A DNA stretch of 11,817 nt from Methanobacteriota archaeon. Lineage in GTDB: Archaea; Altiarchaeota; Altiarchaeia; IMC4; QMZM01. The stretch's first letter is position 1; each line of letters opens with the position of its first letter. Below are positions 1-5,978 of this stretch, one piece after another. The notes under the pieces were generated by a model, which was not told the DNA's origin, did not search any database, and saw only the letters and a list, made by a program, of their open reading frames with translations. The position numbers and the translations under genes were made by a program. The stretch spans positions 1-11,817 of the forward strand of contig JAKFXM010000188.1 of the NCBI GenBank assembly GCA_021731385.1. Reading direction: 5' to 3'.

Positions 1-21
1 ATATAATATCCATCAAACAAA

Positions 22-642
22 ATGCACCCAAAAATCTGCGTCTCGGATGTGATAACCTACGAATTCTGTCCGAAGCAGTTCTACTTTCAGCGGGTTCTTG
101 GAATAGTCCCGCCACATCTAAAAACACTTTTCAGAATCGGCTCGGAAGAGCATAAAGTCTATGAAGAGAGGGAAGACGAACTGCATGCTGAAAAGCCTGA
201 GGCAAAGGAAGGAGAGCCTTATGTGATGCTGTTTCAGGAAGTGTCGCTTTTTGATGCCATGAAGAATATCTCTGGCAGGATTGATACGCTTTATGTCTAT
301 GGTAGTTCCTATCTCTCGGAAAGTGACAGGCGAAAAATTCTTATAATTGACAAAAAGCGCAGGATGAATGAAATATACTTTTTGCAGGTCTTTGGCTATG
401 CGCATCTTATTGACTCCTCTGAAAAATTCTCTGTTTTAAAGCCATTCACAACATTCGGGCAGATAGTGCATAATTCAGGAGCGAGTGATGAAATCCCAAT
501 AACTAAAAATCGGAAGGCAGAATTTTTGAATAAGGCAGAAATTATGCGTGAGCATTTCGGGAGGATGCTTGGCGGGGAGGTTCCAGAGTCGCAAAAGTGT
601 GCCAAATGCTTCAGCTGTACTTTTAAAAAACATTGCTTTTAA
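22..642 (+). CDS. Cas4-like Fe-S PD-(D/E)XK nuclease
   Basis: A 206-aa Cas4/RecB-type exonuclease-like protein. Visible family signatures in order: an early Cys in the FCPKQFYF segment (C16), a G-x-x-x-H motif (G40, H44), the metal-binding Asp of GRIDTL (D88), the IIDKK strand giving D110-x-K112 as the E/D-x-K pair, Q122 and Y126 in QVFGYA, and a C-terminal Cys cluster (C193, C196, C199, C205). C16 with C196, C199 and C205 would bind a 4Fe-4S cluster as in Cas4/AddB nucleases. Known Cas4 proteins trim DNA ends during CRISPR spacer acquisition, but no cas1, cas2 or array is present here, so a stand-alone DNA end-processing or repair role is inferred. An in-frame stop at 4-6 supports the start. 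No Shine-Dalgarno is evident; an AT-rich stretch at 1-9 may be part of a promoter cut by the window edge. First gene of an operon with arfC and an RNA ligase. Family confident, biological role unknown. Confidence 0.88.
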   Translation: MHPKICVSDVITYEFCPKQFYFQRVLGIVPPHLKTLFRIGSEEHKVYEEREDELHAEKPEAKEGEPYVMLFQEVSLFDAMKNISGRIDTLYVYGSSYLSESDRRKILIIDKKRRMNEIYFLQVFGYAHLIDSSEKFSVLKPFTTFGQIVHNSGASDEIPITKNRKAEFLNKAEIMREHFGRMLGGEVPESQKCAKCFSCTFKKHCF

Positions 643-648
643 CCAAAT

Positions 649-1326
649 ATGAAAAAACCATTTGTGTTTATAAATTGTGCGGTATCTGCTGACGGGAAAA
701 TCTCAACCGTTGAAAGAAGACAGATAAAAATTTCAAACGAATTGGACAGGGAGAGGGTTGATAAACTACGCGCAGAGTCCGATGCAATTCTTGTCGGCAT
801 GAATACTGTTGTTGGAGATGACCCGAAATTAACCGTCAAATCCGAAAAACTGAGAAAGGAAAGACTAAAGAAAGGATTGCCGGAAAATCCGATAAAAATT
901 GCTGTAGGAAATCTGAACAGGATGAAACTGAGTTCAGATTTTCTTGATTATGGAAATGCTGAGAAGATTATTTTCACCACTGAAAAGTCAGACAAGAGAA
1001 AGGCAGGGAAATTGAGAAAAAAGTCAGAGGTCTATGTTCTTGGTGAAACTAAGGTAAATCTGCACAGGATGATGGAGATTCTCCATGAGAAAGGCGTCAG
1101 AAAACTTATGGTCGAGGGCGGCGGGACGATAAATTTCGAACTTCTTAGGGAAAGACTTGTAGATGAAATTTATGTTGCAATTGCGCCGAAAATCTTCGGT
1201 GGGAAGACTGCTCCGACTCTTGCAGATGGGGATGGATTTAGGGCTGATAAAATCCTGAATCTGGAATTTCTTGGCTTGGAGAAATTGGAGGATGTTGTTG
1301 TTCTGAGATATACGATTGAAAAATGA
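649..1326 (+). CDS. arfC: 2,5-diamino-6-ribosylamino-pyrimidinone 5'-phosphate reductase
   Basis: A 225-aa RibD C-terminal-domain (DHFR-like) reductase. In archaea this family uses NAD(P)H to reduce the ribosyl chain of 2,5-diamino-6-(ribosylamino)-4(3H)-pyrimidinone 5'-phosphate to the ribityl form, an early step towards riboflavin (FAD/FMN) and F420. Seen: the N-terminal strand VFINCAVSADGKIS, the SDAILVGMNTVVGDDPKLT segment (about residues 44-63), the cofactor-binding LMVEGGGTIN loop (about 153-162), and the C-terminal IAPKIFGGKTAPTL. No deaminase domain precedes it, as expected for the archaeal stand-alone reductase, and the length is usual for the family. It starts 6 nt after the Cas4-like stop, and its TGA overlaps the ATG of the RNA ligase (ATGA), so the three genes are very likely one transcript. 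Cytosolic enzyme. Confidence 0.93.
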   Translation: MKKPFVFINCAVSADGKISTVERRQIKISNELDRERVDKLRAESDAILVGMNTVVGDDPKLTVKSEKLRKERLKKGLPENPIKIAVGNLNRMKLSSDFLDYGNAEKIIFTTEKSDKRKAGKLRKKSEVYVLGETKVNLHRMMEILHEKGVRKLMVEGGGTINFELLRERLVDEIYVAIAPKIFGGKTAPTLADGDGFRADKILNLEFLGLEKLEDVVVLRYTIEK

Positions 1327-2321
1327 ACCTGATTGTAAATTCTGACGGCTATAGAATTGGGGGAATAGATGGCGAAATCCTGAGCACCAATGGCAGGGTA
1401 AAGATCCTTGATGTTGAAATTCCACCATATCCTAAACTCCTGCACCTGCCAAAAATTGAGGGCAAAATGATTGCCCAGGTAAAGATTCATGGGTATAATG
1501 TACGCCTGAGTTATATACCAAAACTTGAAAATTTCATAGCAGTCCTGAGGGGAGGATATGTCTGTGCAAAAACAACCTTTCTTCTAAGAGAACATTTTTC
1601 AGATTTGTTCATGAAATTCTTTAAAGAGAATCCAAAAAAGATTCTATGTATAGAAGTTGTGGGTAGAAAAAGCCTCGCAAATGTCCATTCCGACTATTTC
1701 AAGGAAAAATATGATTTTGATGAGATTGGATATTTTGTGTTTGACATAATGGATCTCGAAAAAAGTGAAGGAGATAGATTTCTTGGATTCGAAGATCTGG
1801 AAGGAATGTGCAAAAAATACAATCTTGGCATAATTCCTGTGGAAGGGGTGTTTGAAGATATTAACGACTTGAATAATGCCATGCAAAAAATTCCTGATGT
1901 TTTCGAGGGGGTGGTTGTAAAAAGTTTAGATGGAAGAGAGATAATGAAATACAGGTTTGATGACAAGCCAGATTTATTCGGTGATAAAATTCCAAAAAGG
2001 GAAAAACGAATCATGCCCCCGGAAGAAAGTATTCTTGCCCATTTCTTTCAGGGCTATGAGGAACAGGAACTTGGGCTTTATTCTGGAATTTTTCCGGAGG
2101 AAATGAATGATTACGGGAAAAGAATTGATGGAATGAAGGATGTTATATTAAAAGACAAATCAAAGATAGGAGAAGAAAGTGATAAAATAGTGGATTTTCT
2201 CATGGATACTATAAAAACCCATGGAAGATTTGATGATGATATTTTGAAGAAAATAGAAAAATTATTCAAAAATAAAATTGGCGGGGAGGTTGGGAAGATT
2301 TTGAGGCTGGAGAGGAGATAA
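1323..2321 (+). CDS. Archaeal ATP-dependent RNA ligase (Rnl3 / Pab1020 family)
   Basis: A 332-aa nucleotidyltransferase-fold ligase. Ordered motifs: motif I K54-I-H-G57 followed by YNVR (K54 is the predicted adenylated lysine), motif III with E111 in CIEVVG, motif IIIa FVFDI (138-142), motif IV EGVVVK (195-200) and motif V MKYRF (208-212). The GYNVR and EGVVVK-plus-MKYR pattern is typical of the archaeal homodimeric RNA ligases studied from Pyrococcus and Methanothermobacter, which circularise or join single-stranded RNA; the in vivo substrate is unsettled. The lysine lies nearer the N-terminus than I recall for those proteins (about 380 aa), but an in-frame TGA at 1317-1319 rules out an upstream start. 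Motif I has His where KxDG is usual. The ATGA overlap with arfC implies translational coupling. The C-terminal part (about 233-332) is mostly helical and probably the dimerisation region. The IS lies 91 nt downstream; the gene appears intact. Confidence 0.88.
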   Translation: MNLIVNSDGYRIGGIDGEILSTNGRVKILDVEIPPYPKLLHLPKIEGKMIAQVKIHGYNVRLSYIPKLENFIAVLRGGYVCAKTTFLLREHFSDLFMKFFKENPKKILCIEVVGRKSLANVHSDYFKEKYDFDEIGYFVFDIMDLEKSEGDRFLGFEDLEGMCKKYNLGIIPVEGVFEDINDLNNAMQKIPDVFEGVVVKSLDGREIMKYRFDDKPDLFGDKIPKREKRIMPPEESILAHFFQGYEEQELGLYSGIFPEEMNDYGKRIDGMKDVILKDKSKIGEESDKIVDFLMDTIKTHGRFDDDILKKIEKLFKNKIGGEVGKILRLERR

Positions 2322-2412
2322 ATTTGTATATGGGTGGAAATTTGGAAGGTCAGCAAAAATTGTTACGCTACCGCATAAAAGATTTCCAAGTTCTCTAAGA
2401 AAAGCCCAATTT

Positions 2413-2434
2413 CCGATAACGTCAGACTGTGTGA
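2413..2434 (+). repeat. IS left terminal inverted repeat
   Basis: The 22 bases starting CCGATAACGTCAG are the exact reverse complement of 4270-4291. Just inside there is one mismatch and then two further matches. Confidence 0.88.
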
Positions 2435-2469
2435 AAACCCCTCTTTAACTATTGTGTTTGGTTCTTAAA

Positions 2470-2555
2470 ATCCTGTTTTTTGCAGCTTTTTATTCTTGAA
2501 ATCCCATTACTAACATAGTTATATAACTATGTAAAATGGGCTGCAAAACAAGGAT
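2470..2555 (+). promoter_or_regulatory. Nested inverted repeat over the start of the passenger ORF
   Basis: Three nested arms. Outer: 2470-2486 pairs with 2540-2555 (identical apart from small bulges; the core TTTTGCAGC/GCTGCAAAA is perfect). Middle: CCCATT 2503-2508 with AATGGG 2535-2540. Centre: a perfect 20-bp palindrome ACATAGTTATATAACTATGT at 2513-2532. The ATG of the 57-aa ORF (2536) lies inside the structure, so an RNA fold would bury the start. The palindrome also contains a TATA-like core (TTATATAA). It could be an operator for the AbrB-like protein, a barrier to read-through translation, or both; the structure is seen, the function is inferred. Confidence 0.6.
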
Positions 2556-2709
2556 ACAACTGATCGAGAGGAAAAATAGTAAGCAATGGTATGTGAACTT
2601 CCCGATGGCAATTGCCCGGGCAATAGGGTTTGAAAAAAGCGAGGAGTTTGAGTGGATCATTATCGATAAGAATAAGATGATGTTAAGGCGATTAAAAAAA
2701 TCACGATAA
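2536..2709 (+). CDS. Small AbrB/SpoVT-like protein carried by the IS
   Basis: A 57-aa ORF from an ATG three bases after a 20-bp palindrome to TAA at 2707-2709, ending 19 nt before the transposase. The segment QWYVNFPMAIARAIGFEKSEEFEWIIIDKNKMML (about 17-50) has the swapped-hairpin AbrB/MazE-like pattern: a strand with a VNFP-type turn, a short helix (AIARAIGF), then the acidic E-x-x-E/W-x-I-I strand and a hairpin. The last eight residues are basic. Proteins of this fold bind DNA as dimers and are often autoregulators or antitoxins. Its position inside the IS, upstream of the transposase in the same direction, suggests a regulator of transposition. Similar short ORFs accompany some archaeal transposases as far as I remember, but I cannot check this. 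An internal Met at residue 24 is a less likely start because it would remove the first strand. Confidence 0.6.
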   Translation: MGCKTRIQLIERKNSKQWYVNFPMAIARAIGFEKSEEFEWIIIDKNKMMLRRLKKSR

Positions 2710-2728
2710 CAAAACAAAAATAGAATAG

Positions 2729-4282
2729 ATGAAAATGACATACATCCGAGGAGTTGACAGGAAACAGGTGATCCTGTTTCCGGAGGTTATAGATGACTAC
2801 ATAGAAGAGGATAATCCTGTGAGGTTTATAGATGCTTTCGTTGAGAGCCTGGATCTGAAAAAACTTGAGTTCACGCACTCTGACCTAAAACCTACTGGCC
2901 GCCCGCCTTACAACCCATGGGATATGCTGAAGCTCTACATCTACGGCTACCTGAACCAAGTCCGTTCCAGCCGCCGTTTAGAGAAAGAGGCATATAAGAA
3001 TGTGGAGGTGATATGGCTTCTCAAGAAACTGAAGCCCGACTTCAAGACCATAGCAGATTTCAGAAAGGATAATAAATCCGCTATAAAACAGGTGTGTAAG
3101 CAGTTCACTCTCCTATGCAAGAAACTTGAGTTGTTCGGAGGGGAGCTTGTGTCGATCGACGGCAGCAAATTCAAGGCATGCAACTCCAAGAAGAGAAATT
3201 TCAATGAGGTAAAACTCAGCAAGCGGATCAGGGAGATAGAGGCGAGAATAAATGAATATCTCTCTGAGTTAGAGAATAATGATAAAAAAGAAGCCAACGT
3301 CAGTAAGGTTAGTGCTGAAGAACTGAATACAAAGATCGACATGCTCAAAGACCGTAAAGGAGAATATAAGAATCTCTTGAAGAAGCTTGACGCGAGCGGA
3401 GAAAGCCAGATATCCTTAACCGACCCGGATAGTCGTGCGATGGTAAACAACCAGAGAATAGAGGTCTGCTATAACGTGCAGGTTACAGTGGATGATAAAC
3501 ATAAACTCATACTCGATCACGAAGTCACAAATGAGGTTAAAGACAACAAACAGTTAGGTAAGATGGCCAAGCGAGCTAAAGAGATTCTGGATGTGGACGA
3601 ACTGAAGGCATTAGCAGACAAAGGCTATTATGATTCACAGGAAATAAAAGAATGTGTTGATAACAACATCATACCCTATATCCCAAAACCAAACAGTACC
3701 GTCTCCAAAAAAATAGATGTCCCCAAGCCGGAATTCTATAAGGACAAATTTACATACGACGCAAAAAGAGAGGTTTATCTCTGTCCGGGTGGTTCTGAAT
3801 TAAACTATAGAAATACAGCCAAGCATCATGGAAAGATGATGAGGATCTACAAAAACAAAGACTGTGTTGGATGCGAGTTTATGCATAAATGCACAAGGAA
3901 CAAAAGAGGCCGCATCATTTATCGCTGGGAGCATGAAGAGATACTGGAGGATATGCACAAAAGGGTTCAAGATAACAAAGAGATGGTAAGAAAACGACAG
4001 TGGCTATCAGAACACCCATTTGGAACTATGAAAAGAGCCTTCAACCAGGGATATACGCTAATGAAGGGAATGGATAAAGTAGGTGCAGAACTCAGTTTAA
4101 CTGTGCTCACATATAACATCAAGAGAGTGATTAATATCATTGGAATGGATAAGCTAATTGAGGCAGTGGGAGCAATGAATAAAACCTCACCGGTCAAGGA
4201 GGGAAAATATTATGTGCACAGAACTATGGACTATTCAAACACCATCAAACAAGTTTATGTAACTACTTCTCACACAGTCTGA
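2729..4282 (+). CDS. IS1182-family DDE transposase
   Basis: A 517-aa intact transposase. The N-terminal domain has the family hallmark GRPPYNPWDMLKLYIYGYLNQVRSSRRLE (57-85) and TIADFRKDN (107-115). The catalytic triad is visible: D144 in VSIDGSKFKA, D297 in ALADKGYYD, and E428 in LSEHPFGTMKRAF. Between residues 165 and 220 is a charged helical insert, probably coiled coil. A Cys set (C352, C379, C382, C388) after the second Asp is a likely zinc site of this family. It catalyses cut-and-paste movement of the surrounding element. ATG 2729 and ATG 2735 are both possible starts; neither has a Shine-Dalgarno. The TGA stop (4280-4282) lies inside the right terminal repeat, so the last residues are encoded by the element's end. 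Codon use is more G+C-rich than the neighbouring chromosomal genes, consistent with transfer. Confidence 0.95.
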   Translation: MKMTYIRGVDRKQVILFPEVIDDYIEEDNPVRFIDAFVESLDLKKLEFTHSDLKPTGRPPYNPWDMLKLYIYGYLNQVRSSRRLEKEAYKNVEVIWLLKKLKPDFKTIADFRKDNKSAIKQVCKQFTLLCKKLELFGGELVSIDGSKFKACNSKKRNFNEVKLSKRIREIEARINEYLSELENNDKKEANVSKVSAEELNTKIDMLKDRKGEYKNLLKKLDASGESQISLTDPDSRAMVNNQRIEVCYNVQVTVDDKHKLILDHEVTNEVKDNKQLGKMAKRAKEILDVDELKALADKGYYDSQEIKECVDNNIIPYIPKPNSTVSKKIDVPKPEFYKDKFTYDAKREVYLCPGGSELNYRNTAKHHGKMMRIYKNKDCVGCEFMHKCTRNKRGRIIYRWEHEEILEDMHKRVQDNKEMVRKRQWLSEHPFGTMKRAFNQGYTLMKGMDKVGAELSLTVLTYNIKRVINIIGMDKLIEAVGAMNKTSPVKEGKYYVHRTMDYSNTIKQVYVTTSHTV

Positions 4283-4291
4283 CGTTATCGG
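4270..4291 (-). repeat. IS right terminal inverted repeat
   Basis: Exact 22-bp reverse complement of 2413-2434. It overlaps the last four codons and the stop of the transposase gene. Confidence 0.88.
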
Positions 4292-4347
4292 GCTATACGA
4301 AGTCGGCGATATCCGATTTGGGAGAACGAAGTGAAGCCGTATAGCCC
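4290..4347. repeat. Hairpin-forming inverted repeat at the IS right boundary
   Basis: GGGCTATACG (4290-4299) pairs perfectly with CGTATAGCCC (4338-4347) around a 38-nt interior that holds a small TCGG/CCGA hairpin and a GAACGAAGTGAAG motif like those in the 5561-5881 block. It is probably a chromosomal palindrome that served as the insertion target. The first one or two bases overlap the assigned IS end. With the T-run at 4376-4381 downstream, it could also end plus-strand transcripts from the transposase (inferred). Confidence 0.6.
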
Positions 4348-4348
4348 G

Positions 4349-4380
4349 TGTTATATGAAGTCGAAAGCGCAGGCATTTTT
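4349..4380 (+). repeat. Left member of inverted repeats flanking the esterase
   Basis: TGTTATATGAAGTCG (4349-4363) and GGCATTTTT (4372-4380) match, in reverse complement, CGATTTCATATAACG (5541-5555, 13 of 15) and AAAAATGCC (5527-5535, 9 of 9). Spacers between the two blocks are 8 and 5 nt. It lies directly after the esterase stop codon on the minus strand. Confidence 0.5.
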
Positions 4381-4387
4381 TAGGTCA

Positions 4388-5455
4388 TTATTTCATCGGA
4401 TGCTTTTTGAAAAATTCCCAAATCTGGTCGAAAGATATATCATGTGAAACTGGACCTATTCTATTCGCTGGTAAATACTGCCAGCCGCTCGGATAGGTAT
4501 GGCCCATACCTTCAACAGTGCAGAATTCTACCTCAGAACTCCCTCCGCATTTGTTGTAGCTTATGCAAGCCGCATTCCCTTTCTGGTATAAAATAGACGA
4601 TTCAGATAGGCAGTTGTCTATACTTAGCCATCTATTCACCATTTCTTGAGCCGATTGAAATAATTCTTTCTCAGTACCCAGACAACCCCCGCTCATTCCT
4701 CCATTAAAAGGAGCACAAGGGTCGGCTGTCCCGTGAATATGCATAATAGGGACAGGTCTTGATGGATTACAGTTCATTGGTGCCGCTGGCGGGGCTACTG
4801 GCGCGATTGCGGCAATTTTATCAGATAACTCGCAGGCTAAGCGGTAAGACATCATTCCACCTTGAGAGAGACCTGTTGCATAAATACTGTTTTCATCAAT
4901 GCTGAACTTGTTTTTAACATTATCAATCATTTTTGAGAGAAACCCAATATCGTCAATGTTATGTTCTGTAGCATAATTGGGCCGATTTTGAATACTTCCG
5001 TTTATTAAATAAGGTCCATAGTTCCAGACAAGCAGTCTGTCCTTCGAAACACCTGTTCCGGCGGGGCTTAATAGTATAAAGCCATATTTGTCTGAATAGG
5101 TATAGAGACCGTCGTTTTTGGACCCCGCGCTGCTGCCTCCTCCTCCGTGAATGTAAATTACAACGGCGGTCTTGGTGTTCTTATCATAATTCGGCGGGAC
5201 GTGAACCTTATAGATTCTTTCCAGTCCGTCATGTATCAAAGAAAAATCGTAATCACCAGGATCAAGAGTAAAAGGAAGGGTTGGAGTAGGCGTGGAAACA
5301 GACGGTGTTTGCCCATTTTCCCCATTGCTTGGAGTAGAAGCAGGGACGGTGGCTGGAGCAGGTTCAGAGGGTTTTTCTCTCTCTTTTTTTACGCAACCTG
5401 AAATCAACAGGACTGCCACAATAATTAATAACAAGATAAATAATTTTTTGTTCAT
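4388..5455 (-). CDS. Secreted lipoprotein esterase (feruloyl esterase / PHB-depolymerase-like)
   Basis: A 355-aa alpha/beta-hydrolase of the CE1 / LpqC / polyhydroxybutyrate-depolymerase type. Residues 1-21 form a lipoprotein signal peptide: two Lys, a hydrophobic core and lipobox LISG-C21, giving a membrane-anchored extracellular protein. Residues 29-62 are a Pro/Thr/Ser-rich linker. The catalytic domain shows the oxyanion HGGGG (H103 on), nucleophile S197 in GLSQGG, acid D245 in HGTADPCAPF, and H319 in EGMGHTYP. Several Cys (C208, C229, C247, C258, C282, C297, C303, C312) could form disulfides outside the cell. The family cleaves ester bonds in plant phenolic esters or polyesters; the substrate cannot be read from sequence. 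It lies alone on the minus strand between an IS and a repeat-rich spacer, flanked by imperfect inverted repeats, and such enzymes are mostly bacterial, so acquisition by transfer is likely. The TATA-like box at 5483-5493 implies a very short leader. Confidence 0.88.
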   Translation of the reverse strand: MNKKLFILLLIIVAVLLISGCVKKEREKPSEPAPATVPASTPSNGENGQTPSVSTPTPTLPFTLDPGDYDFSLIHDGLERIYKVHVPPNYDKNTKTAVVIYIHGGGGSSAGSKNDGLYTYSDKYGFILLSPAGTGVSKDRLLVWNYGPYLINGSIQNRPNYATEHNIDDIGFLSKMIDNVKNKFSIDENSIYATGLSQGGMMSYRLACELSDKIAAIAPVAPPAAPMNCNPSRPVPIMHIHGTADPCAPFNGGMSGGCLGTEKELFQSAQEMVNRWLSIDNCLSESSILYQKGNAACISYNKCGGSSEVEFCTVEGMGHTYPSGWQYLPANRIGPVSHDISFDQIWEFFKKHPMK

Positions 5456-5482
5456 AGTAGTTTTTGGTTAATGATTATTTTA

Positions 5483-5493
5483 AGTATTTATAC
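5483..5493 (-). promoter_or_regulatory. TATA box of the esterase gene
   Basis: Read on the minus strand the sequence is GTATAAATACT, a good archaeal TATA element with a purine-rich AAAA stretch upstream as a possible BRE. Its centre is about 33 nt from the ATG, placing transcription start a few bases before the start codon. Confidence 0.5.
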
Positions 5494-5526
5494 TTTTATA
5501 CTGCATCTTTGCATTATACTTCCTTG

Positions 5527-5555
5527 AAAAATGCCGAGAACGATTTCATATAACG
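5527..5555 (-). repeat. Right member of inverted repeats flanking the esterase
   Basis: AAAAATGCC (5527-5535) and CGATTTCATATAACG (5541-5555) are the reverse-complement partners of 4372-4380 and 4349-4363. This copy lies upstream of the esterase promoter. Confidence 0.5.
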
Positions 5556-5560
5556 AATTG

Positions 5561-5626
5561 GTTAAGCGAAGTTGCGAGCGAAGCGAGCAATTTAGATGAG
5601 CGACTGCAAGGAGCGAATCGCTTAAC
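5561..5626. repeat. Inverted repeat with GCGAAGCGAG-type interior
   Basis: GTTAAGCGA (5561-5569) pairs perfectly with TCGCTTAAC (5618-5626). The interior carries GCGAGCGAAGCGAGC (5574-5588), a direct repeat of GCGAGC around GAA. Part of a gene-free stretch (5456-5978) that otherwise contains only promoters and structured repeats. Confidence 0.6.
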
Positions 5627-5695
5627 TGTTGTAACACGCCCCGAACGGAGCGAAGCGGAGTGAGAGTGCAACGTGGCACGAGCGAAGCGAGTGAG

Positions 5696-5881
5696 TTGAG
5701 GTCTTGTTCTCAATCGCCCCGAGCGTAGTTCTCATAAGAGAATTTCGTTTAAACAAGGTTAGATTAAGTCGCGAAGCGATTAGATTTTTTCTGGTTTTTT
5801 GTTTTGAAGTTTAAACGAAGCGAGGGTTAGGGCGATTGAGAATTGCGAACGGAGTGAGCAACCCGAAGGGCAAAACCTCAA
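5696..5881. repeat. Large nested inverted repeat upstream of xerA
   Basis: Outer arms TTGAGGTCTTG (5696-5706) and CAAAACCTCAA (5871-5881) match except one G-T wobble. The next arm TTCTCAATCGCCC (5707-5719) pairs perfectly with 5830-5842. An inner arm TTCGTTTAAAC (5744-5754) pairs perfectly with 5809-5819, and TCGCGAAGCGA sits in the middle as a mini-hairpin. A side hairpin TTGC...GCAA (5843-5861) lies between the outer and second right arms. No coding potential is convincing. It could be a structured RNA, a dispersed palindromic element or the scar of a mobile element; the pairing is seen, the role is unknown. Confidence 0.6.
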
Positions 5882-5948
5882 TTGCGTGTCTACTCCTATT
5901 TAGCGAGATATTACTACTAAAACATCTAATTTCTCAATAAAAAGCGAA

Positions 5949-5957
5949 GTATTTAAA
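5949..5957 (+). promoter_or_regulatory. TATA box of xerA-hef
   Basis: GTATTTAAA, preceded by purine-rich GCGAA as a possible BRE. Its centre is about 26 nt before the GTG at 5979, so the transcript probably begins at or very near the start codon (leaderless). Confidence 0.55.
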
Positions 5958-5978
5958 CCCCGTAGTATAGTAATATAT

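Larger units (their letters stand above)
2413..4291 (+). mobile_element. Complete IS1182-family insertion sequence
   Basis: A 1,879-bp element bounded by perfect 22-bp inverted repeats (2413-2434 and 4270-4291). It contains two plus-strand ORFs: a 57-aa AbrB-like protein (2536-2709) and an intact 517-aa IS1182-type DDE transposase (2729-4282). Ends are assigned from the longest perfect match; the true boundary could differ by a base or two, and I see no clear target-site duplication. The right end abuts a palindromic hairpin (4290-4347), which fits the known preference of IS1182-family elements for palindromic targets. Intact ORFs and perfect ends suggest recent or still active transposition. 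Confidence 0.85.

Noticed and set aside
22..642. CRISPR-Cas locus marked by cas4
   Set aside because: No regularly spaced repeats or other cas genes occur in the window; Cas4-like nucleases are often found alone.
2329..2400. 22-codon ORF between the RNA ligase and the IS
   Set aside because: Too short, no ribosome site and no recognisable family; another frame here also stays open as a short peptide, so neither is supported.
5147..5401. Plus-strand 84-aa ORF
   Set aside because: It is antisense to the well-supported esterase and has no recognisable features.
4290..5640. Archaeal integron cassette with attC sites around the esterase
   Set aside because: The flanking repeats are inverted, not direct, the end boxes do not fit RYYYAAC...GTTRRRY with mutual pairing, and the nearby recombinase is a XerA without the extra IntI helix.
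5488..5679. Minus-strand 63-aa ORF
   Set aside because: It lies across inverted repeats and the esterase promoter, is rich in Arg/Ser/Leu from repeat sequence, and shows no domain pattern.
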